A DNA stretch of 64,000 bases from CAYMZZ01 sp046297935 (GTDB lineage: Bacteria; Bacteroidota; Bacteroidia; Chitinophagales; Chitinophagaceae): assembly GCA_046297935.1 (NCBI GenBank), contig JBKBHA010000001.1, forward strand, positions 744,001-808,000, read 5' to 3'. This document shows positions 44,351 to 53,026 of the stretch, piece by piece. The notes beneath the pieces were generated by a model. That model saw only the letters and a list, made by a program, of their open reading frames with translations, was not told the DNA's origin and made no database searches. How positions within the stretch are numbered: the first letter of the stretch is position 1; the number at the start of each line of letters is the position of its first letter. Made by a program: the position numbers and the translations under genes.

Positions 44351-45607
44351 TCAATACTCCAGTTTTCTAAGGGTGGGTGCCTTAAACCAGGTAATGCCGA
44401 CGACCAGCAGGGTCATGCAGCCTCCAAACAGCACCGACGGAATTTCGCCCATTGCACGTGCTGCCACCCCGCTTTCGAATTGCCCAAGTTCGTTGCTACT
44501 TTGAATGAACATGGAACTGACACTGCTGACCCGGCCGCGCATTTCATCCGGCGTTTTGAGCTGCATCACCGTACCACGTACTACCACACTCACTCCATCG
44601 AGCATGCCAGCAATCAACATCGCGAAAAAGGACAACAGGAAGACCTCCGACACAGCAAATGCGATAATGCACAATCCGAAGCCTGCAACAGAATACATCA
44701 TTTTCCTGCCCTGAGCTTTTTTAATTGGAAAAATGATAAGTAATACCACCACGATGATTGCGCCAATATCAATGGCGGCATTGAGCCAGCCATAACCCAC
44801 AGGGCCTATTTTAAGAACAACATTAGCATAATAGGGAATCATGGCTTTTGCTCCCCCAAATAATACAGCAAACATGTCAAGCGACATCGCGCCCAACAGC
44901 TCTTTGCTGCGAAATACAAAAAGGAGACCTTCTTTTACACTCTCCCAGGTCTTTTTCTCGCCGGAAGAAGCCGGTGGTCGGGATTTTATGTTCCACAGGA
45001 TCAGGATAGACACAATCAATACCGCGCAGATCACCCCGAGCGCTCCCATGATTCCAAGTCCGGCAATAAGAAACCCTCCCATAGCGTGTCCGATTGCCGC
45101 GGCACTTAGCCAGGCACCCTGGCTCCAGGTGGTGGCATTCTGCAAAAGCTGGCGTGGCACAATATTGGCAAGAATGGAGGAAAATACCGGTCCGGTAAAG
45201 GATCGAATAATGCCGGTAAAAAAAATCACTGCATAAATACCCCATGTAATCTGTTGATTACCGAGCTGGCTATTGGTCCATGGTGTTGCTAAAAACAATA
45301 ACATGGCCGCGGCAACTGTGTACAGAAAAACTACACGTAACAGCAAGGTTCGCTTTCGGCTTATATCTACCACATGGCCGGAATATAGAGCTAGTGAGAG
45401 GGCCGGAATTACTTCGGCCAGACCCACCAGGCCAATTGCAAATGCATCATTGGTCAAAACAAAGACCCACCAGCCGACCAGGGTACTCATCATACGCAAT
45501 GCCATAATGAAGGTGAACCGTCCGATAATTAAATAACGGTACTCGGGTATTCGCATCGAGGCGTAGGGGTCGTGCGTGAGCTGGGCTACAGGTTGGGAAG
45601 AGTCCAT
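44351..45607 (-). CDS. MFS transporter (EntS/MFS_3-like)
   Basis: A 418-residue exporter-type MFS protein with 10-12 membrane segments. The motif SGHVVDISRKRTLLLR follows helix 2, and GTVMQLKTPDEMRGRVSSVSSMFIQSSNELG late in the protein is the hallmark of the MFS_3/enterobactin-exporter-like group. Substrate could be a siderophore, drug or metabolite. The start at 45607 follows a -7 box by nine bases. It is upstream of the Tat-exported MBL hydrolase on the same strand and may be co-transcribed with it. Confidence 0.88.
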   Translation of the reverse strand: MDSSQPVAQLTHDPYASMRIPEYRYLIIGRFTFIMALRMMSTLVGWWVFVLTNDAFAIGLVGLAEVIPALSLALYSGHVVDISRKRTLLLRVVFLYTVAAAMLLFLATPWTNSQLGNQQITWGIYAVIFFTGIIRSFTGPVFSSILANIVPRQLLQNATTWSQGAWLSAAAIGHAMGGFLIAGLGIMGALGVICAVLIVSILILWNIKSRPPASSGEKKTWESVKEGLLFVFRSKELLGAMSLDMFAVLFGGAKAMIPYYANVVLKIGPVGYGWLNAAIDIGAIIVVVLLIIFPIKKAQGRKMMYSVAGFGLCIIAFAVSEVFLLSFFAMLIAGMLDGVSVVVRGTVMQLKTPDEMRGRVSSVSSMFIQSSNELGQFESGVAARAMGEIPSVLFGGCMTLLVVGITWFKAPTLRKLEY

Positions 45608-45616
45608 TCGTCGCCG

Positions 45617-45624
45617 CAAAGTTA
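45617..45624 (-). promoter_or_regulatory. -7 box TAACTTTG for the MFS_3-like gene
   Basis: Exact TAnnTTTG match on the minus strand. Nine bases separate it from the ATG at 45607, so any leader is only a few bases. Confidence 0.5.
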
Positions 45625-45660
45625 GCAGAACGATCGAATTTGCTGAAATCGGTCCACGAA

Positions 45661-46293
45661 TCAGGGTAGAGTGAGATAGTGCTGGCCGTCGTTATAATCT
45701 TTTTCCAGCGCATCGATGATGATCGACAAATGTTTGGGATTGTTTAGGAAATCGGCGTTAGATGCATCAACAAACAATGTTTTAATATTGTGTTGTTTGA
45801 TGTAATGCGTATAGGTCTCCTGAATGTTGTATAAATATTCGTCCGGGATATTTTGTTCGTACGAACGATTACGTTTTCGAATGTTTGCCTGCAGTCGGGT
45901 TACTGGCGCATGCAAATAAATCAGCAGATCTGGCTGAATAAGTTGTTGATGAATGATTTCAAACAGACGTTGATAGAGCCGGAATTCGTCGACCGGCAGA
46001 TTAACTTTTGCAAACAACAGGCATTTGGTGAAAAGATAGTCGGAGATGGTCACCTGTTTGAAAAGATCCTGCTGATGGAGCAATTCTTTCAATTGTTTAA
46101 ATCGTTCTGCCATAAAAAACAGCTCAAGCGGAAAAGCGTATTGCTGCGGATTGTCGTAAAACTTTGGCAAAAACGGGTTGTCGGCAAACTGTTCCAGGAT
46201 CAATCTGGCCTGGTAATGTTCACTTAGCAGATTTGCCAGCGTGGTCTTGCCTGCGCCTATATTCCCTTCTATGGTTACAAATGGATACTTCAT
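45661..46293 (-). CDS. Deoxynucleoside kinase
   Basis: A 210-residue kinase of the dNK/dGK/dAK family, which phosphorylates deoxynucleosides in salvage. The P-loop GNIGAGKTTLA starts at residue 9, the DRS-like motif is replaced by ISDYLFTKCLLFA, and the LID region reads LQANIRKRNRSYEQNIP. Length fits the family. The ATG at 46293 (MKYPFVTIEGN) puts the P-loop at the right distance; an in-frame start at 46332 adds 13 residues. It lies downstream of folK on the same strand, separated by a 126-base heptamer array. Confidence 0.93.
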   Translation of the reverse strand: MKYPFVTIEGNIGAGKTTLANLLSEHYQARLILEQFADNPFLPKFYDNPQQYAFPLELFFMAERFKQLKELLHQQDLFKQVTISDYLFTKCLLFAKVNLPVDEFRLYQRLFEIIHQQLIQPDLLIYLHAPVTRLQANIRKRNRSYEQNIPDEYLYNIQETYTHYIKQHNIKTLFVDASNADFLNNPKHLSIIIDALEKDYNDGQHYLTLP

Positions 46294-46350
46294 GGTCTTG
46301 TCGGTCACAGCTTTTGGACGAATGGATTGCAAAATAAGGGAAAATGGGGA

Positions 46351-46476
46351 GGGGAGAGTGGTAAGTGGGGAGTGGAGAGTGGGGAGTGGAGAGTGCGGAG
46401 TGGTAAGTGGAGAGAGGGGAGTGGAGAGTGGGGAGTGGGGAGTGGTAAGTGGAGAGAGGGGAGTGGAGAGTCGGGG
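46351..46476. repeat. Eighteen-unit heptamer array upstream of the dNK gene
   Basis: 126 bases are exactly 18 in-phase 7-mers of consensus GTGGRGA: GTGGTAA, GTGGGGA, GTGGAGA, GTGCGGA and GAGGGGA variants. A higher-order pattern is visible, since the run GTGGTAA-GTGGAGA-GAGGGGA-GTGGAGA occurs twice. One strand is almost pure purine. Because seven is not a multiple of three, all frames stay open on both strands and give false repetitive ORFs. A smaller relative is at 8598-8687. Confidence 0.92.
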
Positions 46477-46509
46477 TTTGTTTTTTTGAAATCACAATTG
46501 GACAACTGT

Positions 46510-46998
46510 TTATTGTGTGTCAAGTCGCTTTACCGGGAGGGGGTCGGTACACTGGGCAAGAAGGTCGGCAATGGATTTTTGAAAAACGGGGTGGATATGG
46601 GTTGCCGCAATTTCGGCAAGTGCGGTAAGCGCAAAACGTCTGTTGGGCAATTCTGGGTGTGGGAGCTTTAGCAGCGGATAGTCATGAATTTCGTTGTTGA
46701 AGAGTAAGATGTCGATATCGATTAAACGCGGACCATATTTTATTTCACGGATTCTTCCCATTCTTTTTTCGATTCGCAATACATGCCGCAGCAGTTGGCG
46801 CGGGCCAAGGCTGGTTTCTATGTGCAGGGCCTGATTTAAAAAAGCCGGCTGAGCTTCGATACCCCATGCCGCTGTTTCGTAGATGGATGAATTTTGCAAT
46901 ATACGGATGCCGTCATCTTCCAACTGGTCGGCCGCCGTTTTCAGTTGTTCATGACGGTTTCCCATATTGCTGCCGGTCAGTAAAAAAGCGTGGTTCAT
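46510..46998 (-). CDS. folK: 2-amino-4-hydroxy-6-hydroxymethyldihydropteridine diphosphokinase
   Basis: Folate-pathway HPPK, 162 residues, which transfers pyrophosphate from ATP to the pterin. Family motifs are all visible: LLTGSNMGNR at the N-terminus, ETAAWGIEAQPAFLNQ, and the signature RIREIKYGPRLIDIDILLF (Mg-binding Asp pair), followed by LPHPELPNRRFAL. The ATG at 46998 was chosen over 47004. It is divergent from sppA and upstream of the deoxynucleoside kinase gene on the same strand. Confidence 0.95.
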   Translation of the reverse strand: MNHAFLLTGSNMGNRHEQLKTAADQLEDDGIRILQNSSIYETAAWGIEAQPAFLNQALHIETSLGPRQLLRHVLRIEKRMGRIREIKYGPRLIDIDILLFNNEIHDYPLLKLPHPELPNRRFALTALAEIAATHIHPVFQKSIADLLAQCTDPLPVKRLDTQ

Positions 46999-47116
46999 GC
47001 GCATTGTTTGGATAGGCGGAGTGTGCCGCGTGCAACCCTTTGTTGCTCAGCGGTAAAATTATTCAACAATTATACAATGGCAAAAATAGAAACCGGCTAT
47101 GATCAATCATAAACCT

Positions 47117-47124
47117 TATTTTTG
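47117..47124 (+). promoter_or_regulatory. -7 box TATTTTTG for sppA
   Basis: Exact TAnnTTTG match, 20 bases upstream of the sppA ATG. Confidence 0.5.
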
Positions 47125-47144
47125 AAAGGATCAATACAGCATGT

Positions 47145-48914
47145 ATGCGTAGTTTTTTTAAAATGGCCGCAGCGTCTTTGCTGGCCCTGATTGTGTTTTC
47201 AATTTTATTGTTTTTTTTCTTTCTGGCCTGGATAGGCAGTGTGGCAAGTAGTGGTAAGCCGCAGGTATACGCAAATTCGGTTTTGGTTGTGGATTTGAGC
47301 GTGAATTTTTCTGAAAGAGAAAGTAATGATCCGTTGAAGGTGCTGCAAGGGGAAACACCCGTCAAACCCGGCCTTTACCAGGCAGTGGAGATGATACGTC
47401 AGGCAGGCAAAGATGACAGAATTAAAGGCATCTTACTGTACTCTAACAGTAACAACAACAGTTACGCGGCATCCGAAGAATTGCGGAATGTGTTGGGTGA
47501 ATTCAAAATAAGCGGAAAGTTTATTGTTTCGCAGGCAGACGTGATGACGCAGGATGCCTATGCTGTGGCAAATATTGCCGACAAAATTTATCTGAATCCG
47601 CGGGGCTTTCTGCAATGGTCGGGGTACCATATAACCTATATTTTTTTCAAGGGGCTGCTTGACAAACTGGCGATAGAGCCACAAATCTTTTATGCGGGTA
47701 AGTACAAGAGTGCCACTGAGCCCTATCGAATGCAGGAGATGTCTGATGAGAATCGTCTTCAGACTTCAGTGTGGATGGAGGATATGTATCAATTGTTATT
47801 GCAAAGGACATCGGAGACGAGAAAAATGGACAGTGCTGAGTTGAGAAAACTCGCCGTTGAAGGGACGATCAGAACCGCCAAAGATGCATTGGCGCATAGA
47901 CTGGTTGATGATTTGAAGTACGATGACGAAGTGAAAGACGTACTCAAAGAAAAGCTGGGTCTCGAAAAGTACGACAAGATAAATTTTATTGGACTTTCTA
48001 CTTATTTCGAAGCTACGGGTATCAAGGCGGGAGGGAGTTCGAAAATTGCGCTTATTGTGGCAGAGGGCGATATCGTCGACGGTCGCGCCGAGCCTGGAAC
48101 TATAGGGGGCGATACTTACCGCAGTCTGTTGCGCAAAGCGCGTTTGGATCAGTCGATCAGGGCTATTGTGTTGCGGGTTAATTCCGGTGGGGGCAGTGCA
48201 CTTGCCAGTGAAGTCATCTGGCGTGAAGTGGCATTGGCCAGGGCTGAGAAACCTGTGATTGTGAGTTTTGGTGATGTTGCCGCTTCCGGCGGATATTATA
48301 TATCCTGCGCGGCCGACTCCATTTTTGCACAACCCTCGACCATTACGGGCAGCATAGGTGTGTTTGGAATGTTGCCGAACATGGAAGGGTTTTTCAAAGA
48401 CAAGCTCGGAGTTACTTTCGATGCCGTTCGCACGTCGCCTTATGCAGATGCAGGAGCCATTTACCGACCGCTGCGTGAAGAAGAAAGACAGTTGTTGCAG
48501 GCGGGAGTGAATCTAACTTACGATCAGTTCAAGGAACGGGTTGCATCGGGACGAAAGCTTGATTCAGTTTTTGTCGACAGTATTGCACAAGGTCGGGTCT
48601 GGACAGGCAAGCGGGCTTTGGAAATTGGGCTCGTTGATCGACTGGGAGGTATTCAGGATGCAATCATTTCGGCGTCTCATATGGCAAACCTTGAGAAGTT
48701 TCGTGTGGTGATTTATCCTGAACCGACTAACTTGTTGCAACAGATATTACAGGGTCCCGAACCGGTGAATTATCGTGATCAGTTAAAAGCGGAGTTAGGC
48801 GAAGAATCCTATCAGGTGGTTGAATATTTACGTCACCTTAATAGATGGTCCGGTGTGCAAACCCGCTGGCCTTATAGTCTGGTTGAAAAGCCAAGCAGAT
48901 ATTCCTTGCGCTGA
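47145..48914 (+). CDS. sppA: Signal peptide peptidase SppA, long (67K) form
   Basis: Membrane-anchored serine protease of 589 residues that degrades cleaved signal peptides. One N-terminal anchor (LLALIVFSILLFFFFLAWIG) is followed by two tandem SppA/ClpP-like domains, as in the E. coli 67K form. The Ser-Lys dyad is Ser381 (DVAASGGYYIS) in the second domain and Lys188 (GKYKSATEPYR) in the first. Tandem-domain length fits. It starts 20 bases after a -7 box and is transcribed divergently from folK. Confidence 0.95.
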   Translation: MRSFFKMAAASLLALIVFSILLFFFFLAWIGSVASSGKPQVYANSVLVVDLSVNFSERESNDPLKVLQGETPVKPGLYQAVEMIRQAGKDDRIKGILLYSNSNNNSYAASEELRNVLGEFKISGKFIVSQADVMTQDAYAVANIADKIYLNPRGFLQWSGYHITYIFFKGLLDKLAIEPQIFYAGKYKSATEPYRMQEMSDENRLQTSVWMEDMYQLLLQRTSETRKMDSAELRKLAVEGTIRTAKDALAHRLVDDLKYDDEVKDVLKEKLGLEKYDKINFIGLSTYFEATGIKAGGSSKIALIVAEGDIVDGRAEPGTIGGDTYRSLLRKARLDQSIRAIVLRVNSGGGSALASEVIWREVALARAEKPVIVSFGDVAASGGYYISCAADSIFAQPSTITGSIGVFGMLPNMEGFFKDKLGVTFDAVRTSPYADAGAIYRPLREEERQLLQAGVNLTYDQFKERVASGRKLDSVFVDSIAQGRVWTGKRALEIGLVDRLGGIQDAIISASHMANLEKFRVVIYPEPTNLLQQILQGPEPVNYRDQLKAELGEESYQVVEYLRHLNRWSGVQTRWPYSLVEKPSRYSLR

Positions 48915-49013
48915 TTTGCTTATTGTATTGCTGTCGTTTTGATCATCATCCTGACATGGATACCATGTTTTTCAGCGGCATCCAGAACCTTTATTCTGTC
49001 CATAAAAATCGCT

Positions 49014-49264
49014 AAGTGTAAACACTTGTTTTCCCCGATATTAAAGGACGAATACCTTTTTTTAGCTGATAAAAGCCCAGAAAATCCGTGTAAATACGGT
49101 TGGTGAGAATATTTGCGCAACGTAAGTTTGAAACGCATAATACGTGGCCATTCCTGGCTTAGGCGTTTTACAAGTGTTTTGAATTGCCTTAACCATTTCC
49201 TTATCCTATAAACCCCGGTTACACTTGCCGGGGTTTATTATGTCCAACTTCCGTGTAAACACGG
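49014..49264 (+). promoter_or_regulatory. Three GTGTAAACAC-type palindromes upstream of the signalling operon
   Basis: AAGTGTAAACACTT at 49014-49027 and CCGTGTAAACACGG at 49251-49264 are inverted repeats with six-base arms around AA; CCGTGTAAATACGG at 49086-49099 differs by one base in an arm. Each is followed by TTG or GTTG. They lie in the 412-base gap between sppA and the 49327 gene and look like operator sites. Confidence 0.55.
49208..49238 (+). terminator. GC-rich hairpin between sppA and the signalling operon
   Basis: ATAAACCCCGG (49208-49218) pairs perfectly with CCGGGGTTTAT (49228-49238), nine-base loop. No strong T-run follows, but the stem is stable and the location suits termination of sppA transcription or an attenuator ahead of the operon. 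Confidence 0.7.
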
Positions 49265-49326
49265 TTGTTTTTGTTGTGCCTTTCAGTCAACTTGCGGGAT
49301 TCGTTAACTCTGATTAAAAAAAAATT

Positions 49327-49695
49327 ATGAGCCACCAAATCTCTTTACAGCAAGCGGTTGAAATGACCACACGTTATCGTCAGGAAAAAGAAAACATCCT
49401 GATTACGACTTACCGGAATCAAAACATTCTTTGTATTTGCGAGACTTTCGGCCGGGATGATATCGACAAAATTCTGGCGCAGACAGATTGTCAAAGTCTC
49501 CGGATTTACTATGGAATGGACATTGATTTGAAAATTCATGCTATCATTGTGGGTGTGAATAGCAGCAATGAAGACATTCTGCCTGAGACCAGCCTCAGTT
49601 GGATGTCGGGATACGACACCGGGATTGTTGATGACGGCCAGCGTTGTCCGCCACATTGTCCGCCGAACTCTGAATTGAATTTTCAGGCGAGCTAA
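49327..49695 (+). CDS. Small hypothetical protein with Cys/Pro-rich tail
   Basis: A 122-residue soluble protein, not recognised. It starts MSHQISLQQAVEMTTRYRQEKENIL, has no signal peptide, and ends with a distinctive RCPPHCPPNSELNF tail that carries two of its cysteines in a CxxxC arrangement. It is the first gene of a four-gene run: its TAA is followed immediately by the ATG of a 7-TM protein, then kinase and regulator. This suggests it is part of, or made under control of, that signalling unit. Confidence 0.75.
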   Translation: MSHQISLQQAVEMTTRYRQEKENILITTYRNQNILCICETFGRDDIDKILAQTDCQSLRIYYGMDIDLKIHAIIVGVNSSNEDILPETSLSWMSGYDTGIVDDGQRCPPHCPPNSELNFQAS

Positions 49696-50349
49696 ATGAA
49701 CTATTACGTAACTCAGATACTAAATTCGGTCATCCTGATTCCGGCGATTGTATCCATATTGCGATACCCTCATGTTGCGTCCAAGATACGTCCATTCATT
49801 TGGTATATCTTGTTCAGCGCGCTGACAGAAGTGGTTTCATTTCTGGTTGTAATAAGTGGATACTCCAATACTTTGATATCGAACATGTATGTTTTACTGG
49901 CGTATTGCCTGATATTGTATACTTATTGGAGATGGGACGATCAGCGTAGCACAAGGTTATATCTAAGTGCGGGCTTATTGTTCCTGATTGTTTGGATTAT
50001 GGAGGCCTTATTTCTTTCAGGTATTTGGAGCGTTATGGTTTATTTCCGGATTTGCTGCAGCTTTGTCTGTGTCTTGTTCGGCGTAAATCTCATCAATGTT
50101 TTGATGGCAAAAAAAGCTCCCTTCCGTTTGTGGAGGGGGCAGTTTTTGCTTTTGATGTGTCTTTCGCTTTACCTAACCGTAAAGGTATTAGTTGAGATTT
50201 TCTATCTGTATGGACTGGGTAATAGCAGGTCTTTCCTCATAAATACATTCCATATCATCATTTTTGTGAATGTTGCGGTCTATATTGGCTATACATTTGC
50301 ATTGTTATGGATCCCCAGGAAGCGAGAATCTTTATTGCCGTTGCCATAG
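49696..50349 (+). CDS. Seven-transmembrane hypothetical protein, putative sensor partner
   Basis: A 217-residue integral membrane protein with about seven hydrophobic helices, for example ILNSVILIPAIVSIL, LISNMYVLLAYCLILYTYW and FHIIIFVNVAVYIGYTFALLW. No enzymatic motif. It starts directly after the previous stop, and its last 43 bases overlap the start of the histidine-kinase gene, which has only one short membrane helix of its own. A role as the membrane input module of that kinase is a reasonable inference. Confidence 0.75.
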   Translation: MNYYVTQILNSVILIPAIVSILRYPHVASKIRPFIWYILFSALTEVVSFLVVISGYSNTLISNMYVLLAYCLILYTYWRWDDQRSTRLYLSAGLLFLIVWIMEALFLSGIWSVMVYFRICCSFVCVLFGVNLINVLMAKKAPFRLWRGQFLLLMCLSLYLTVKVLVEIFYLYGLGNSRSFLINTFHIIIFVNVAVYIGYTFALLWIPRKRESLLPLP

Positions 50350-51053
50350 CAGCAGTGCTGCTGGGGATAATATTGCTTTTTTTTGCTTTAACAATGGTTC
50401 GGCAGCAGCGCCGACAAATGCAACTTCAGCGCGAACTTTTGCGTACGGAACTGGATGCCATTGAAGCAGAGAGGGCGCGGATCGCAGCGGATCTGCACGA
50501 TGAACTGGCACCGCGTCTTTCTGTTGTTCGGTTTCAGGTTGATTTTGTCAATGAGCAGGTACAACAGGCAATGACTGAGTTAACAGACGCCAGCAGATCC
50601 ATTGATGGTTTGATCGACAGCATGCGCGAGATTGCCAATAATCTGTTGCCAATTGCGTTCCAGCGCAAAGGGCTTGCAAAGGCAGTAGAAGAGCTGGCGA
50701 TGAAAGTGAATACGAATGCCGGTATCGACTTTCAACTGCAGCTTAACGAGCTTCAATTGTTATCCGAGGAGAAGCAGATTCAGATTTATCGTATGGTGCA
50801 GGAGATGTTGCACAATTGTTTGAAACATGCGTCTGCCTCGGCTGTTCAGCTGGAACTTGGAGTGGACAATGGTAAATTCAGGCTATTTTATCGGGACAAC
50901 GGAAGAGGCTTTTCGCTTTCGGAAACCGAAACTCCTGCGAACGGTATTGGCCTGCGCAGCATCAGAAGCCGGGCTGAATTTCTGCAGGGAGATCTACAGG
51001 TAGAATCACGTCCGGGAGCAGGAACTGCTTTTTTAATGGAAATGGCAGTTTAA
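50307..51053 (+). CDS. Sensor histidine kinase (HisKA_3/NarX-like)
   Basis: A 248-residue kinase with one N-terminal membrane helix (IFIAVAIAAVLLGIILLFFAL), a short coiled coil, and a HisKA_3 dimerisation domain whose phospho-acceptor motif is RIAADLHDELAPRL (ERxRIAxDLHD type). The HATPase has MVQEMLHNCLKHA (N-box), DNGRGF and NGIGLRSI. This class pairs with NarL/LuxR-type regulators, and one follows after ten bases. Its start overlaps the 7-TM gene by 43 bases. Confidence 0.92.
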   Translation: MDPQEARIFIAVAIAAVLLGIILLFFALTMVRQQRRQMQLQRELLRTELDAIEAERARIAADLHDELAPRLSVVRFQVDFVNEQVQQAMTELTDASRSIDGLIDSMREIANNLLPIAFQRKGLAKAVEELAMKVNTNAGIDFQLQLNELQLLSEEKQIQIYRMVQEMLHNCLKHASASAVQLELGVDNGKFRLFYRDNGRGFSLSETETPANGIGLRSIRSRAEFLQGDLQVESRPGAGTAFLMEMAV

Positions 51054-51063
51054 TTTTGAATTC

Positions 51064-51714
51064 ATGGTAATCAGAATTGTATTAGCAGACGATCACTCGA
51101 TATTTCGGGATGGCCTTAAACTATTGTTGCGAAATCAACAGGAAGTGGAAGTGGTAGGGGAGGCTAACGATGGGGCAGAACTCTTACAACTGGTACGCAC
51201 CTTACAACCAGATATTGCGGTTACCGATATTAAAATGCCCGGGATGGACGGAGTGGAGGCCTGCCGAATGATACGTCGAGATTCGCCCAATACCCAGGTG
51301 ATAGCATTGAGTATGTTCGACGACGACCATCTGGTTGTAGATATGTTAGAAGCTGGTGCAAAGGGGTATCTGCTCAAGAACACCAATCGTACCGAAATGC
51401 TGGAAGCCTGTCATGCAGTGTGCGCAGGCGATAGCTTCTACGCCGGAGCTACCTCCAAGAACCTGGCTCAGTTGATCGCTAATACGGAATTGGAAACGTT
51501 TAAGCGAAATGCGTTGCCATCCTTTTCTCCCCGCGAACTGGAGATTATACAAATGATTGCGGAGCAATTGACGAACAAAGAGATTGCCTCACGGCTTAAT
51601 CTAAGTGTACGTACGGTTGAGAGTCACCGGGAAAAAATTCAGGAAAAGACGGATGCCCGAAATATGGTTGGGGTGGTGATTTATGCGATCCGACACGGGC
51701 TTATCAAAATCTAA
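51064..51714 (+). CDS. Response regulator, NarL/LuxR type
   Basis: A 216-residue two-component regulator. The receiver domain has the acidic pair Asp9-Asp10, phospho-acceptor Asp55 in VTDIKMPG, the Thr/Ser switch in ALSMFD and Lys in GYLLKN. A LuxR-type helix-turn-helix follows (FSPRELEIIQMIAEQLTNKEIASRLNLSVRTVESHREKI). It is the last gene of the 49327-51714 operon and is a candidate to bind the palindromes upstream of that operon. Its 3' end overlaps the convergent WG-repeat pseudogene. Confidence 0.94.
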   Translation: MVIRIVLADDHSIFRDGLKLLLRNQQEVEVVGEANDGAELLQLVRTLQPDIAVTDIKMPGMDGVEACRMIRRDSPNTQVIALSMFDDDHLVVDMLEAGAKGYLLKNTNRTEMLEACHAVCAGDSFYAGATSKNLAQLIANTELETFKRNALPSFSPRELEIIQMIAEQLTNKEIASRLNLSVRTVESHREKIQEKTDARNMVGVVIYAIRHGLIKI

Positions 51715-52921
51715 TAATTTTTGATGTTGCGAAAAGCATTCCGAATTTATTTTGGGGATGTAAGCGACATTTCGGGGCAATTTTTGACACATTTCCTTCG
51801 GTATTGATAAAAAACGATTTACCGTTTTTAGTAGCCAACGGCATACCATCCTGAAACGGGGAAAGATAGCTGTATTCCACTGCAACCTGCTCTTTACCTT
51901 TTTTATTTACATAGCCAAAAAACTTCCCCTTCTTTACCATGGCTAGGTCGTTGCGGAAGGCATAAATGATGAATACTGAAACGGTACTATTACCTGGCCG
52001 CTGCTGTTGATCAAGCCCCATTTTCCTGACTTACGGACACTTGCCAGATCGCTCTCAAAGGCATAAATCTGATCGTATTCGGCGGGTAATACAAACTTTC
52101 CTTTTTTGTCGATCATTCCATACTTGCCTTTCAGTTTAACTGTAGCAATCCCGTTATCAAAGACGTTGCCCTGTTCAAACTGAAGAGGTATCACGATCTT
52201 TCCGGTTTGATTGATGTAGCCGGTTTTTCCATTCAACTTTAACGTAACAATTCCGTTGACAAAAGTTGTGGCGCTTTCATAAATTACCGGAATTATTTCC
52301 TGACCATCCGGACCAATGAAACCATATTTTTTGCCGATTCGTACTGTGGCGAGACCGCCAGCAAAGTAGCCAGCACCGTCGAACTTAAATTCGGTTAATT
52401 CTTTTCCTTTGGCGTCTAAAGACCGTACTTGTTGTTCAGTCTTACCCGGGTAATGCCTTCTCTCAACTCGGCTGCTTCCTGATACACGGCAGGTACTATC
52501 ATTGCATTTTTCTTATTGATCAATTCATAATTGCCATTCGTTTTAACTGACGCAAGCCCCGACGAAAAGTTGAGCGCAAATTCGTATGTTAAAGGAATAA
52601 CGATTTTGTTGTTCTTGTCAATATATCCATATTTCGAACCTTTTCCGCCATAGCCAACCCTTCTGAAAAATCCAACACGTAGTCGTATTCCGGCAGAATG
52701 ACCAGTTTATCTCTTTCGTCGACAAAGCCATATTTGTTATTCTTCATTACCCAAGCCATGCCTTCAGCAAACACAGCAACCTTGAGATATTCTTTTTTCC
52801 AGGTTGAATCTGACTGACTATTATAAGCCAAGTAAACCAGGTGTTGGTAAAGAAGGTATCGGGAGCATCCAATATTTTCGATAATTGTTGTAAAATGTTT
52901 AATTGCGACAAAAATTATCAT
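51704..52921 (-). pseudogene. WG-repeat protein gene broken by three frameshifts
   Basis: The minus strand encodes a row of WG/KWG beta-repeats (KYGFVDERDKLVILPEYD, KYGYIDKNNKIVIPLTYE, KYGMIDKKGKFVLPAEYD and more) spread over different frames. Three single-base losses explain the breaks: near 52640 (after MAEK), near 52417 (after NNKYGL, giving TAG) and near 51955 (after SSFMP). Each lies in a short homopolymer (GG, TTT, TT) and each would be mended by one base. Real decay or homopolymer sequencing error are both possible. The first 20 codons overlap operator-like repeats and may not be the original N-terminus. Confidence 0.8.
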
Positions 52922-53018
52922 GTTTTAAATTCAAATAATTGGTTTTCAATATCAAAAATTGTTGTAAAAAATTGTTTTTGGACGATGATTACGACAAAAA
53001 TCAATACATTTGTTGTAA
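52885..53018. promoter_or_regulatory. Five TTGTYGYAA sites upstream of the Fic gene
   Basis: TTGTTGTAA occurs at 52885-52893, 52959-52967 and 53010-53018. The complement strand carries TTGTCGCAA at 52903-52911 and TTGTCGTAA at 52989-52997. Orientation alternates, giving two inverted pairs (start spacing 18 and 21 bases) plus one single. The last site ends eight bases before the Fic start. The Fic protein has an N-terminal winged-helix-like region, so autoregulation is a plausible role. Confidence 0.55.
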
Positions 53019-53026
53019 ATTGAGTT

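Noticed and set aside
46220..46671. Open frames on both strands across the heptamer array (LSTPHSPLP-type and SGEWGVG-type peptides)
   Set aside because: A 7-base period gives a 7-residue peptide repeat in every frame; these are artefacts of the array.
48920..49138. 72-codon minus-strand frame between sppA and the signalling operon
   Set aside because: No family resemblance, and it runs across two of the palindromes; treated as non-coding.
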